Assembly: GCA_959599615.1 (NCBI GenBank)
Contig: CAUGKA010000118.1
Coordinates: 1 to 6,546 of the forward strand
DNA from: an uncultured Collinsella sp.
GTDB lineage: Bacteria > Actinomycetota > Coriobacteriia > Coriobacteriales > Coriobacteriaceae
DNA length: 6,546 bases
Direction of reading: 5' to 3'
The position numbers and the translations under genes were made by a program. Below, piece after piece: positions 1-5,527 of the stretch; within the stretch, counting starts at the first letter, position 1, and every line of letters begins with the position of its first letter. The notes below the pieces were generated by a model, which saw only the letters and a program-made list of their open reading frames with translations, had not been told where the DNA came from and made no database searches.

Positions 1-22
1 GTTGTATCAGGCAAAACGTTAT

Positions 23-72
23 AAAAACGCCGGGCTACGCGATGGTTAACATATCCATCGCGTAGCCCGGCG
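23..72 (-). terminator. Intrinsic terminator of the map unit
   Basis: Bases 28-45 and 55-72 form a perfect 18-bp stem (CGCCGGGCTACGCGATGG and its complement) around a 9-base loop. Read on the minus strand, the stem is followed directly by TTTTTAT, the classic rho-independent layout. It begins about 10 bases after the map stop codon and so ends the minus-strand unit. The plus strand lacks a matching T-run, so the terminator looks one-directional. Confidence 0.93.
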
Positions 73-81
73 CATCCACAG

Positions 82-969
82 CTACCAGCTCAGCAGCTCG
101 TAACCATCCTCGGTCACCACGAGCTGTACCTCGCACTGGGCCGAATCGCTGCCGTCCTTGGTGCGCACGCACCAGCCGTCACCCTTGCTGATCTTGATGT
201 CGGGCGCTCCGGCGTTGACCATGGGCTCGATGGTAAAGACCATGCCCGGAGCCATGATGGTGTCCACATCGGGCGCCTCGGTGGTAAAGCCCACAAACGG
301 GTCCTCGTGGAACTCCTTACCGATACCGTGTCCGCCGTACTCGCGCACCACGCTAAAGCCGGCGTCCTCGACCGTCTTTTGCACGGCCTCGGCCATCACG
401 GACAGCGGTAGCCATGGCTTGACGGCCGCCAGACCCGCCTCCACGCTGGCGCGGGTGACGTCGACCAGGCGCTGGCGCTCGGCCGAGACCTCGCCGATGC
501 AGAACATACGGCTCGAATCACTAAAGTAACCGTCCAGGATCGTGGAGCAGTCCACGTTGATGATGTCGCCCTCGTGCAGCACATCCGCATCGCAGGGGAT
601 ACCGTGGCAGACGACGTCGTTGATCGAGGTGCACACGCTCTTGGGATAGCCCTCGTAGTTAAGATCGGCCGGCGTGCCGCCGTGCTCGACGGTGTAGTCG
701 TAGATCATCTGGTCGATCTGGTTGGTGGTCATGCCCGCGGCGATGTGTTCGCCTACGTAATCGAGCACACCCACGTTGATGGCGGCCGAGCGCTTGATGC
801 CCTCGATATCGGCGGGCGTCTTGTAGAGCGTGCGGGGCAGAACCTCCCAGCCCTCTTCCCACAAGCGCTCGAGGCGCTCATCAAAGGCGCTATGGCATTT
901 CTTATATTTTTTGCCGCTGCCGCACCAGCAGACGTCGTTGCGGCCGGGCACGGGTCCATTGTCAAACAT
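82..969 (-). CDS. map: Type I methionine aminopeptidase with N-terminal SEC-C zinc motif
   Basis: This 295-residue cytoplasmic metalloenzyme removes the initiator methionine from nascent proteins. The five metal ligands of the pita-bread fold are visible: D140 and D151 (NVDCSTILDGYFSD), H214 (GGHGIGKEFHE), E248 (FTIEPMVN) and E280 (AQCE). H122 (VCHGIP) and H221 (FHE) match the substrate-side histidines. Residues 14-26 (CWCGSGKKYKKCH) are a SEC-C zinc motif with C14, C16, C25 and H26 as ligands, which in this family is linked to ribosome or protein binding. The minimal E. coli enzyme is about 264 residues and lacks this extension. The start is supported by GAAAGGAAG about 6 bases upstream (976-984). 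The gene lies 55 bp downstream of the radical SAM gene on the same strand. It is not in a ribosomal-protein cluster, so it may be a second map copy in this genome; that last point is inference. Confidence 0.97.
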   Translation of the reverse strand: MFDNGPVPGRNDVCWCGSGKKYKKCHSAFDERLERLWEEGWEVLPRTLYKTPADIEGIKRSAAINVGVLDYVGEHIAAGMTTNQIDQMIYDYTVEHGGTPADLNYEGYPKSVCTSINDVVCHGIPCDADVLHEGDIINVDCSTILDGYFSDSSRMFCIGEVSAERQRLVDVTRASVEAGLAAVKPWLPLSVMAEAVQKTVEDAGFSVVREYGGHGIGKEFHEDPFVGFTTEAPDVDTIMAPGMVFTIEPMVNAGAPDIKISKGDGWCVRTKDGSDSAQCEVQLVVTEDGYELLSW

Positions 970-994
970 GGCTAACTTCCTTTCATTCGCAGCT

Positions 995-1000
995 AGTATA
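995..1000 (-). promoter_or_regulatory. Candidate -10 box for map
   Basis: The minus strand reads TATACT here, 5 of 6 matches to TATAAT, about 26 bases before the map start codon. No good TTGACA-like box is seen 16-18 bases further upstream. Map may therefore have its own weak promoter in addition to read-through from the radical SAM gene. The call rests on one hexamer. Confidence 0.3.
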
Positions 1001-1024
1001 GCCCACTCACAGGGCAGCTGCGCG

Positions 1025-1801
1025 CTAGTAGCTCACCTGGCAGGGAATGCCGAGGGCGCGCACGCGCGCGGCGATGGCGTCGAGGGCCTCGGGCGCTGCT
1101 TTGGCAAGGCCGGCGACCGGCGTCTCGCGAGCCACCGTGTAGATGGTCGCTTCTTGTGGGCGAATGCGCTCAAGTGCCGCGAGCCAGGGGGCAACGTACT
1201 CCTCGCCGGTGTTGTCGATGGGCTTGCCCAGATACTCACCGGTCAAAAAGATCGTCTGGATAATAACGTGACCGTCAAAGCTTGCGAACGTCTCAATCTG
1301 GTGCTCGACGTCGTAGGGGCCAACAGGCTGGTCGAGCAGCTGGATAAATGCCGGATCGACCGTATCGAGCTTGAGGATGTTGTCGTCGACCATCATGAGC
1401 GCATCGTGCACCTCGGGGCGGTCGGCGCGCGTACCGTTGGAGAGCACGGCGATTTTGGAGTTTGGGGCCAGCTGATCGCGCAGCGCGACGGCGCCGGCAA
1501 TCGCCTGGGGAAACTCCGGTGCGGCGGTGGGCTCGCCGTTTCCTGCGAAGGTGATCACATCGGGGAGCTCGCCCTCGGCTGCCATCTCGCGCAGCTTTGC
1601 CTCGAGCGCGTCGAGTACCACGGCAGCTGTGTTGTACGGCTCATGGCAGGGGCGCTCGGCGTTGAGGCCGTTTTCGCAGTAAATGCAGTCGAACGTGCAG
1701 ATTTTGCCGCTGGCCGGCATCATGTTGACGCCGAGCGAGAGACCAAGGCGACGGCTGCGAACGGGCCCAAAGATGGGGCTGGCATTCAAAAACGTAGACA
1801 T
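1025..1801 (-). CDS. Radical SAM protein, COG0731 (TYW1-like) family
   Basis: This 258-residue protein carries the radical SAM cluster motif CTFDCIYC (C35, C39, C42), whose three cysteines hold a 4Fe-4S cluster that cleaves S-adenosylmethionine. The N-terminal stretch SPIFGPVRSRRLGLSLGVN and the AGNGEPT segment (86-92, near the usual SAM-contacting strand) are hallmarks of the COG0731 group, related to the wyosine-tRNA enzyme TYW1. No flavodoxin domain is fused. Wyosine is not generally made in bacteria, so the real substrate is unknown. The start at 1801 is preferred because GAGGAG sits 9 bases upstream; an in-frame ATG at 1807 would be only 3 bases from it. The open frame continues to 2395, but that extension overlaps the hydrolase gene and does not look like protein. 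The gene probably shares a transcript with map, 55 bp downstream. Confidence 0.9.
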   Translation of the reverse strand: MSTFLNASPIFGPVRSRRLGLSLGVNMMPASGKICTFDCIYCENGLNAERPCHEPYNTAAVVLDALEAKLREMAAEGELPDVITFAGNGEPTAAPEFPQAIAGAVALRDQLAPNSKIAVLSNGTRADRPEVHDALMMVDDNILKLDTVDPAFIQLLDQPVGPYDVEHQIETFASFDGHVIIQTIFLTGEYLGKPIDNTGEEYVAPWLAALERIRPQEATIYTVARETPVAGLAKAAPEALDAIAARVRALGIPCQVSY

Positions 1802-1810
1802 AGGCATATG

Positions 1811-1816
1811 CTCCTC
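1811..1816 (-). promoter_or_regulatory. Ribosome binding site deciding the radical SAM start
   Basis: The minus strand reads GAGGAG, a strong Shine-Dalgarno match. It lies 9 bases before the ATG at 1801 and only 3 bases before the ATG at 1807. This spacing makes 1801 the likelier initiation codon. Confidence 0.75.
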
Positions 1817-1849
1817 AAGACAATTGTGCCTAAGCATAGCATCGGCTCC

Positions 1850-1906
1850 AAAGCAAGGTGCGGGCTCTTGCTTTACAAGTTTCGTTTTTTCACGTCGCCC
1901 ATTATG
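1850..1906 (-). promoter_or_regulatory. Possible promoter and leader hairpin of the radical SAM gene
   Basis: The minus strand has CATAAT (complement of 1901-1906), 5 of 6 matches to a -10 box, without a clear -35. If it is used, the leader would be about 90 bases long. That leader would contain an 8-bp inverted repeat, AAAGCAAG (1850-1857) against CTTGCTTT (1867-1874), with a 9-base loop. The hairpin is too weak and lacks an adjacent T-run, so a terminator or attenuator role is not shown. Confidence 0.22.
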
Positions 1907-1937
1907 CCGCGCCATGAAAAGCCTCGGGTCGGGTAAA

Positions 1938-1951
1938 GTTAATCTGTTAAC
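1938..1951. promoter_or_regulatory. Small dyad GTTAA-N4-TTAAC upstream of the hydrolase
   Basis: The sequence GTTAATCTGTTAAC is a 5-bp inverted repeat with a 4-base spacer in the divergent intergenic region. It lies directly before the ribosome binding site of the possible leader ORF. It could be an operator, but the arms are short enough to arise by chance. No convincing promoter pair for the hydrolase was found around it. Confidence 0.2.
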
Positions 1952-1964
1952 AAGGTGTAAGGCA

Positions 1965-2030
1965 ATGTGGGTCCATCCAACCGCGCTGACGTGCAACTGG
2001 ATGAGCATTGATGATGGGGGCACAACATGA
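1965..2030 (+). CDS. Possible 21-residue leader ORF coupled to the hydrolase
   Basis: An ATG at 1965 opens a 21-codon frame (MWVHPTALTCNWMSIDDGGT, then T and a stop). AAGGTG (1952-1957), one mismatch from AAGGAG, lies 7 bases upstream. Its TGA stop at 2028-2030 overlaps the hydrolase ATG at 2027 in an ATGA junction, the arrangement typical of translational coupling. The hydrolase's own ribosome site is only a G-run, which would fit coupling. No similarity to a known peptide is recognised. Short frames of this size occur by chance, so the coding status is uncertain. The upstream in-frame extension of this ORF is antisense to the radical SAM gene and is not considered real. Confidence 0.3.
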   Translation: MWVHPTALTCNWMSIDDGGTT

Positions 2031-2824
2031 ATTATACGGTCGAGAATGCGGGCACCACGATTGCCTGTCGCGAATATGCCGGCCCAGATGTGTCGCCTGA
2101 TGCTCCTGCCTTGGTGTGCGTGCACGGCGCTTGTGTCGACGGCACATTTTTCGACGATATCGCTTGTGAGCTCAGCCGCAACTACCGCGTAATTGCCTAC
2201 GACCGCCGCGGCTGCGGTGGCAGCAGCGATGCGGCAGACGGCAGCTATGATCTTGCCGCTCAGGCCGCCGACCTGCAAGCCGTGATCGAACACGTTGGCG
2301 CTCCGACAAATGTGCTTGCGCATAGCGCCGGTACGTTGGTGGCGCTGGAGCTTCTTCGCGCCGAACCCCATCTCGTCGCCCGTGCGATTCTGCATGAGCC
2401 GGCTGTGTCGGCCGAAGGCGTCGGCATGGGCGCAGCTCCGGTTTTGCTCGATATGATTGCGGCTGGAAAGGTTTCAAGGGCGCTCCGGCTTTTCTTGGGA
2501 GCCCTCGGCGACTTGGACCCCGAAGCTCCCGGGACGACCGGAGCGGAAGCCAAACATGCCCTGCGCAATGGTCGTTGCTTTATGGCTAATGAATACGGAA
2601 CAAATATGACATATGCTCCCGACTGGGAGCGCGTCCGCGCGTCAAAGGCGGTGTCGGCCGTGTTTTTAGGCGAGCTTTCGGTCGATACACCCCGCGAGGC
2701 TGGCACGCGAGCGGCTGCCGAATATCTCGATTGCCCCCTTGTGACGATCCCGGGCGCGCATAACGGTCTGCGCGATCGCCCCGTTACGGCGGCAAACGCC
2801 GTTCGCGATGTCTTGGAGCGTTAG
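2027..2824 (+). CDS. Alpha/beta-fold hydrolase
   Basis: This 265-residue, probably cytoplasmic enzyme has the alpha/beta-hydrolase layout. The strand and oxyanion-hole segment is LVCVHGACVDG (about 29-39). YDRRGCGGSS (58-67) is the typical loop after strand four. The nucleophile elbow is LAHSAGT with S100 as probable nucleophile. The probable acid lies near E216 to D220 (LGELSVDTP), and H245 (PGAHNG) is the probable catalytic histidine. The first elbow position is Ala rather than the usual Gly (AHSAG instead of GxSxG), a tolerated variant. A helical cap region spans roughly 125-205. There is no signal peptide. The substrate cannot be told from sequence. The upstream ribosome site is weak (GATGGGGG at 2013-2020), and the start overlaps the stop of a possible leader ORF. 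Transcription diverges from the radical SAM gene. No clear terminator follows the stop codon. Confidence 0.88.
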   Translation: MNYTVENAGTTIACREYAGPDVSPDAPALVCVHGACVDGTFFDDIACELSRNYRVIAYDRRGCGGSSDAADGSYDLAAQAADLQAVIEHVGAPTNVLAHSAGTLVALELLRAEPHLVARAILHEPAVSAEGVGMGAAPVLLDMIAAGKVSRALRLFLGALGDLDPEAPGTTGAEAKHALRNGRCFMANEYGTNMTYAPDWERVRASKAVSAVFLGELSVDTPREAGTRAAAEYLDCPLVTIPGAHNGLRDRPVTAANAVRDVLER

Positions 2825-3035
2825 CACGCTCGATGACCTGCGGGGAGAGGGGCTGTTAGCGTTTCGTCATTGTTAACGAATGCGCCCATAACCGCGCGCC
2901 CGCGGCTCCATTACCGCCGTTTGCCAGGTCATAAAAATGTAACGATAATCGCGCGTTTGCCTTCAGCTGTTAGATGCTACCCTTGTACCAATTGATATGC
3001 ACCGTTGCCGTGCGTAACGATAGGAAGGGCCCCAT
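2825..3035. other. Intergenic region before the GGDEF/REC/HD-GYP gene
   Basis: This 211-bp gap holds no convincing ORF and no clear intrinsic terminator for the hydrolase. It contains two copies of GTAACGATA (2939-2947 and 3014-3022). It also has a weak 5-bp dyad, TTCGT (2863-2867) against ACGAA (2876-2880). A well-placed ribosome site for the next gene, AGGAAGG (3022-3028), lies 7 bases before its ATG. Confidence 0.5.
2957..2983 (+). promoter_or_regulatory. Candidate promoter of the GGDEF/REC/HD-GYP-HPt unit
   Basis: TTGCCT (2957-2962) and TGCTACCCT (2975-2983) resemble a -35 box and an extended -10 of the actinobacterial TAnnnT type, separated by 15 bases. The predicted start of transcription would be near 2990, giving a leader of about 45 bases. 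The spacer is short and the -10 is only a loose match, so this is a candidate and not a firm call. Confidence 0.33.
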
Positions 3036-4916
3036 ATGCTCAATAATCACGAGGTCAATCTAACCGACGAGGAGGCTGCCGCCGAGGTCGCCCGCGTCGC
3101 GAAGACCTACCCCGTGGTGCGTTTGTTGTCGGCCGATCAGATTAAGAGCGAGCCTAACTGCTTGCTCGCCGGCGATCGCTGCCCTTGTCTGCGTCAGTCG
3201 AGTCTTGAGGCCTTGGCAGGTTCCGATGATGTATCGGAGCAGCTGCTCAATGATGGTACCGAGTACCGCGCTCGCCTGCGCCCTCTGAAGGTCGAGGGCG
3301 AGCCTCACGTCCTGCTGATGGTGCGTCCGATCGATGAGCAAGAGGCTGCAGAAGAGGACCTCGTCTACACCGACGTGCTGACGAGTGTGCGCAATCGCCG
3401 ATATTACGAGGAAAAGCTCCGTAGCGCCCGCATGAATGCCGGCGTTGCGATGATCGACGTTGATGATTTTAGGGCCTTCAACGATACGTGTGGCCGTCAT
3501 GCCGGCGACCTTGCGCTCGGTGCTGTGGCGACAGCCATACGCAGCGGAATTCGTTCGACTGACGAGCTTGTGCGCTATGGCTGCGACAAGTTTGTGGTTG
3601 TCATGCCCAATATTCCCTCCGATGACTTCACCCGTCGCCTGCATCAGGTGTCCGATGCCGTTCATTCCACGATTATTCCGGGCCATGAGTACGTGAGCTT
3701 GACGGCATGTGTTGGTGGCGTTCGCATTCATGGCGAGACGGTCGATGAGGGCGTTGGCCGCGCTGCTCAGTTACTGAGCCGCGCTAAGGCAAAAGCCGGT
3801 ACGGTCGTGACCGATGCCGATTCCATCGAGGCCTTCCAAAGCGAAAAGCCTTTGGTGCTTATCGCCGATGACTCCGAGATGAACCGAGCCATTCTCAGCG
3901 AGATGCTCAAGGACGAGCATTGCATCCTCGAGGCCGATAACGGTCGTGCGGCGCTCGACATGGTCGACCGCTATGGCGATGAGTTGTCGCTCGTGCTGCT
4001 GGACATTGTGATGCCGGGCATAAGCGGCTTTGAGGTGCTGGCCGATCTGTCGCGCCGATCGGGTATCGATAATCTGCCTGTCATCATGATTTCGAGCGAA
4101 GATTCCGATGATGCGGTTCTGCGCGCGTACGAGCTGGGCGCCTCAGACTATATCAACCGCCCGTTTGACTCCCGTGTCGTGCGCCGCCGCGTAAGCAACA
4201 CCATCCGCCTGTACGCCAAACAGCGCCGCCTGACGAACCTGCTGTCCCAACAGTACAACGAGCGCGTCAAGAACAGTCGCATGCTCATCGACATCATGGC
4301 CGGCGTCATGGAGCTTCGCAACGGCGAGAGCGGTAGGCACGTTACGAACATCGAAAAGCTGACCGAGCTGCTGCTTGGCTATCTGGTCCAGCGTAGCGGC
4401 ACGATCTCCCTCGACAATGAGGAACGCTCCACGATCGCCCTGGCTTCGGCGCTGCACGATATCGGCAAGATGTCGATTGACGATGCGATCCTCAACAAGC
4501 CCGGGCGCCTCACGCCCGAGGAATTCGAGATTATGAAGACGCATACCACGATTGGCGCCAACATGCTGCTCGAGCTGGGCAGCCATCACGCCGGCAATGC
4601 GCTTATGGAATATGCGTACCAGATTGCGCGTTGGCATCACGAGCGCTGGGACGGCAAGGGTTATCCCGATGGCCTTAAGGGCGACGAAATTCCCATCGCC
4701 GCGCAGGTGGTTTCGGTGGCTGACGTGTACGATGCACTGACGAGCGTGCGCGTGTACAAGGACGCTATCCCGCACGAGGAGGCGATCCAGATGATCCTGG
4801 ACGGTAAGTGCGGCACCTTTAACCCGCTGCTGCTCGATTGCCTGCTCGAGGTGCAAGACCAAATTGCCGAGACGTTGGCACGCCCCGCTGACGTCGTCGC
4901 GTTTCCCACGATTTAG
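3036..4916 (+). CDS. Degenerate GGDEF - receiver - HD-GYP signalling protein
   Basis: This is a 626-residue cytoplasmic c-di-GMP signalling protein with no membrane segments. Residues 1-105 form a PAS-like region with Cys42, Cys49 and Cys51. The GGDEF domain (about 108-265) keeps DVLTSVRNRR, DVDDF (141-145) and GRHAGD. Its signature reads YGCDKF (181-186), so the second Gly and the catalytic Glu are lost. An RxxD I-site (R173 to D176) remains at the standard position. The receiver domain (about 271-395) has D278/D279, phosphoacceptor D323 and S353, but the usual Lys is Arg (R375, INRPF). The HD-GYP domain (about 405-610) looks intact: GRH435, H474-D475-IGK, H503, HHERWDGKGYPDG (534-546) and VADVYDAL (561-568). 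This predicts c-di-GMP hydrolysis controlled by phosphorylation. Activity and the partner kinase are inferred. AGGAAGG 7 bases upstream supports the start. An HPt gene follows after 24 bp. Confidence 0.93.
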   Translation: MLNNHEVNLTDEEAAAEVARVAKTYPVVRLLSADQIKSEPNCLLAGDRCPCLRQSSLEALAGSDDVSEQLLNDGTEYRARLRPLKVEGEPHVLLMVRPIDEQEAAEEDLVYTDVLTSVRNRRYYEEKLRSARMNAGVAMIDVDDFRAFNDTCGRHAGDLALGAVATAIRSGIRSTDELVRYGCDKFVVVMPNIPSDDFTRRLHQVSDAVHSTIIPGHEYVSLTACVGGVRIHGETVDEGVGRAAQLLSRAKAKAGTVVTDADSIEAFQSEKPLVLIADDSEMNRAILSEMLKDEHCILEADNGRAALDMVDRYGDELSLVLLDIVMPGISGFEVLADLSRRSGIDNLPVIMISSEDSDDAVLRAYELGASDYINRPFDSRVVRRRVSNTIRLYAKQRRLTNLLSQQYNERVKNSRMLIDIMAGVMELRNGESGRHVTNIEKLTELLLGYLVQRSGTISLDNEERSTIALASALHDIGKMSIDDAILNKPGRLTPEEFEIMKTHTTIGANMLLELGSHHAGNALMEYAYQIARWHHERWDGKGYPDGLKGDEIPIAAQVVSVADVYDALTSVRVYKDAIPHEEAIQMILDGKCGTFNPLLLDCLLEVQDQIAETLARPADVVAFPTI

Positions 4917-4940
4917 TTTGACCAAAGGAGTTTTTAATCC

Positions 4941-5297
4941 ATGATTTCCATGCGTGAGGCGTATGAGAAGATCGGCGCTAATTATGACGACGCGTGCGCT
5001 CGGCTGATGGGCGGGGAAATGCTTGCCCGCTTTGCCCTCAAGTTTTTGGATGACGAGAGCATGGACAAGCTGGAGGCCGCCATGGCGGCAGGAGACGCCG
5101 AAGGTGCGTTTATGGCAGCGCACACGCTCAAGGGCGTGAGCCAGAACCTGGGATTCGATAATCTGTACGAGCCGGCGGTCGTGGTGACCGAAGCGCTGCG
5201 CGGCGCCGATGCCGTTGACGGCGCTCGCGAGGGAATGCATGCGTTGCAGCAGCAATATGCGGCTACGATGTCGGCCCTGCGCGAGGCGGCCGAGTAA
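4941..5297 (+). CDS. Stand-alone HPt phosphotransfer protein
   Basis: This 118-residue soluble protein is a single histidine phosphotransfer domain. The core AAHTLKGVSQNLGF (59-72) contains the phosphoacceptor H61 and the conserved K64, G65 and N69. Predicted helices on both sides would complete the four-helix bundle. It has no kinase or ATP-binding domain, so it relays phosphate between receiver domains or from a hybrid kinase. It lies 24 bp downstream of the receiver-containing HD-GYP gene and is almost certainly co-transcribed, which makes that receiver its likeliest partner; this is inference. The start is supported by AAAGGAG (4924-4930), 10 bases before the ATG. An in-frame ATG at 4950 is too far from that site. 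The stop codon is followed by the palindrome beginning at 5320. Confidence 0.92.
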   Translation: MISMREAYEKIGANYDDACARLMGGEMLARFALKFLDDESMDKLEAAMAAGDAEGAFMAAHTLKGVSQNLGFDNLYEPAVVVTEALRGADAVDGAREGMHALQQQYAATMSALREAAE

Positions 5298-5319
5298 GAG
5301 GCTGTGAGCCTTGATGACT

Positions 5320-5416
5320 ATGAGCGTGGATAATCTCCCGTTTTAGGCCCGGTGGCGGCCTCAAAGTGGGAGATTATCCACGCTCGCTCGATATGTGTCC
5401 AAAAATCCACGCTCAT
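5320..5416. repeat. Long palindrome with a third arm copy (REP/MITE-like or unusual hairpin)
   Basis: Bases 5322-5339 and 5368-5385 are a perfect 18-bp inverted repeat (GAGCGTGGATAATCTCCC and its complement). The pairing continues inward through a TTTT/AAA step, one bulged C and AGGCC/GGCCT, leaving an 8-base loop at 5350-5356 or so. The whole 5321-5386 stretch is thus one imperfect 66-base palindrome. A third arm follows: ATCCACGCTCAT (5405-5416) pairs perfectly for 12 bp with 5320-5331, which would exclude the longer stem. Neither strand has a T-run after the hairpin, so it is not a canonical intrinsic terminator, although it sits where one is expected after the HPt gene. It has no ORF. A dispersed REP-like repeat or a MITE remnant is the main alternative. 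Confidence 0.85.
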
Positions 5417-5473
5417 CTCTTCTGATTAGTGAATGGCCTATGCGCACTGGCGGGGCTTTCCGCATGCAATCTA

Positions 5474-5507
5474 TATCGTTGTTCGATAAACTGTTCGAAT
5501 AACGATA
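5474..5507. promoter_or_regulatory. Operator-like inverted repeat before the DUF2975/XRE pair
   Basis: TATCGTTGTTCGA (5474-5486) and TCGAATAACGATA (5495-5507) are complementary at 12 of 13 positions, with an 8-base spacer. GTTCGATAA and GTTCGAATAA also form a direct repeat within it. The dyad ends 20 bases before the DUF2975 start and has no T-run, which fits a protein-binding site better than a terminator. TATATC (5472-5477) and TAAACT (5487-5492) are possible -10 boxes lying in or beside it, without a clear -35. The XRE protein encoded downstream is the natural candidate regulator; this is inference. Confidence 0.6.
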
Positions 5508-5527
5508 GAGTCGATGAGGGTGAGTGT

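Noticed and set aside
830..1936. A 368-codon open frame on the plus strand
   Set aside because: It runs opposite to the radical SAM gene and the start of map, both well supported, and has no ribosome site or recognisable motif.
1802..2395. N-terminal extension of the radical SAM frame to 456 codons
   Set aside because: The extension overlaps the hydrolase gene in antisense. The family signature begins directly after the ATG at 1801, which has a strong ribosome site.
2833..2932. ATGACCTG and CAGGTCAT inverted 8-mers 84 bases apart
   Set aside because: The arms are short and widely spaced, do not extend, and a match of this size is likely by chance in a 200-base interval.
2825..3035. Possible c-di-GMP riboswitch before the signalling gene
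   Set aside because: The conserved GEMM core sequences and paired layout are not present in the leader.
3060..3731. A 223-codon open frame on the minus strand
   Set aside because: It is antisense to the N-terminal and GGDEF regions of the signalling gene and has no independent support.
4143..5255. A 370-codon open frame on the minus strand
   Set aside because: It is antisense to the clear HD-GYP and HPt genes, whose motifs are unambiguous. It shows no recognisable domain and is a product of high-GC codon bias.
5320..5386. Palindrome as a canonical intrinsic terminator
   Set aside because: Neither strand has a T-run after the stem, unlike the terminators at 23-72 and 6461-6494.
5429..5527. 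Longer start for the DUF2975 protein
   Set aside because: The extra residues would be read through the operator-like dyad, and a good ribosome site precedes the ATG at 5528.
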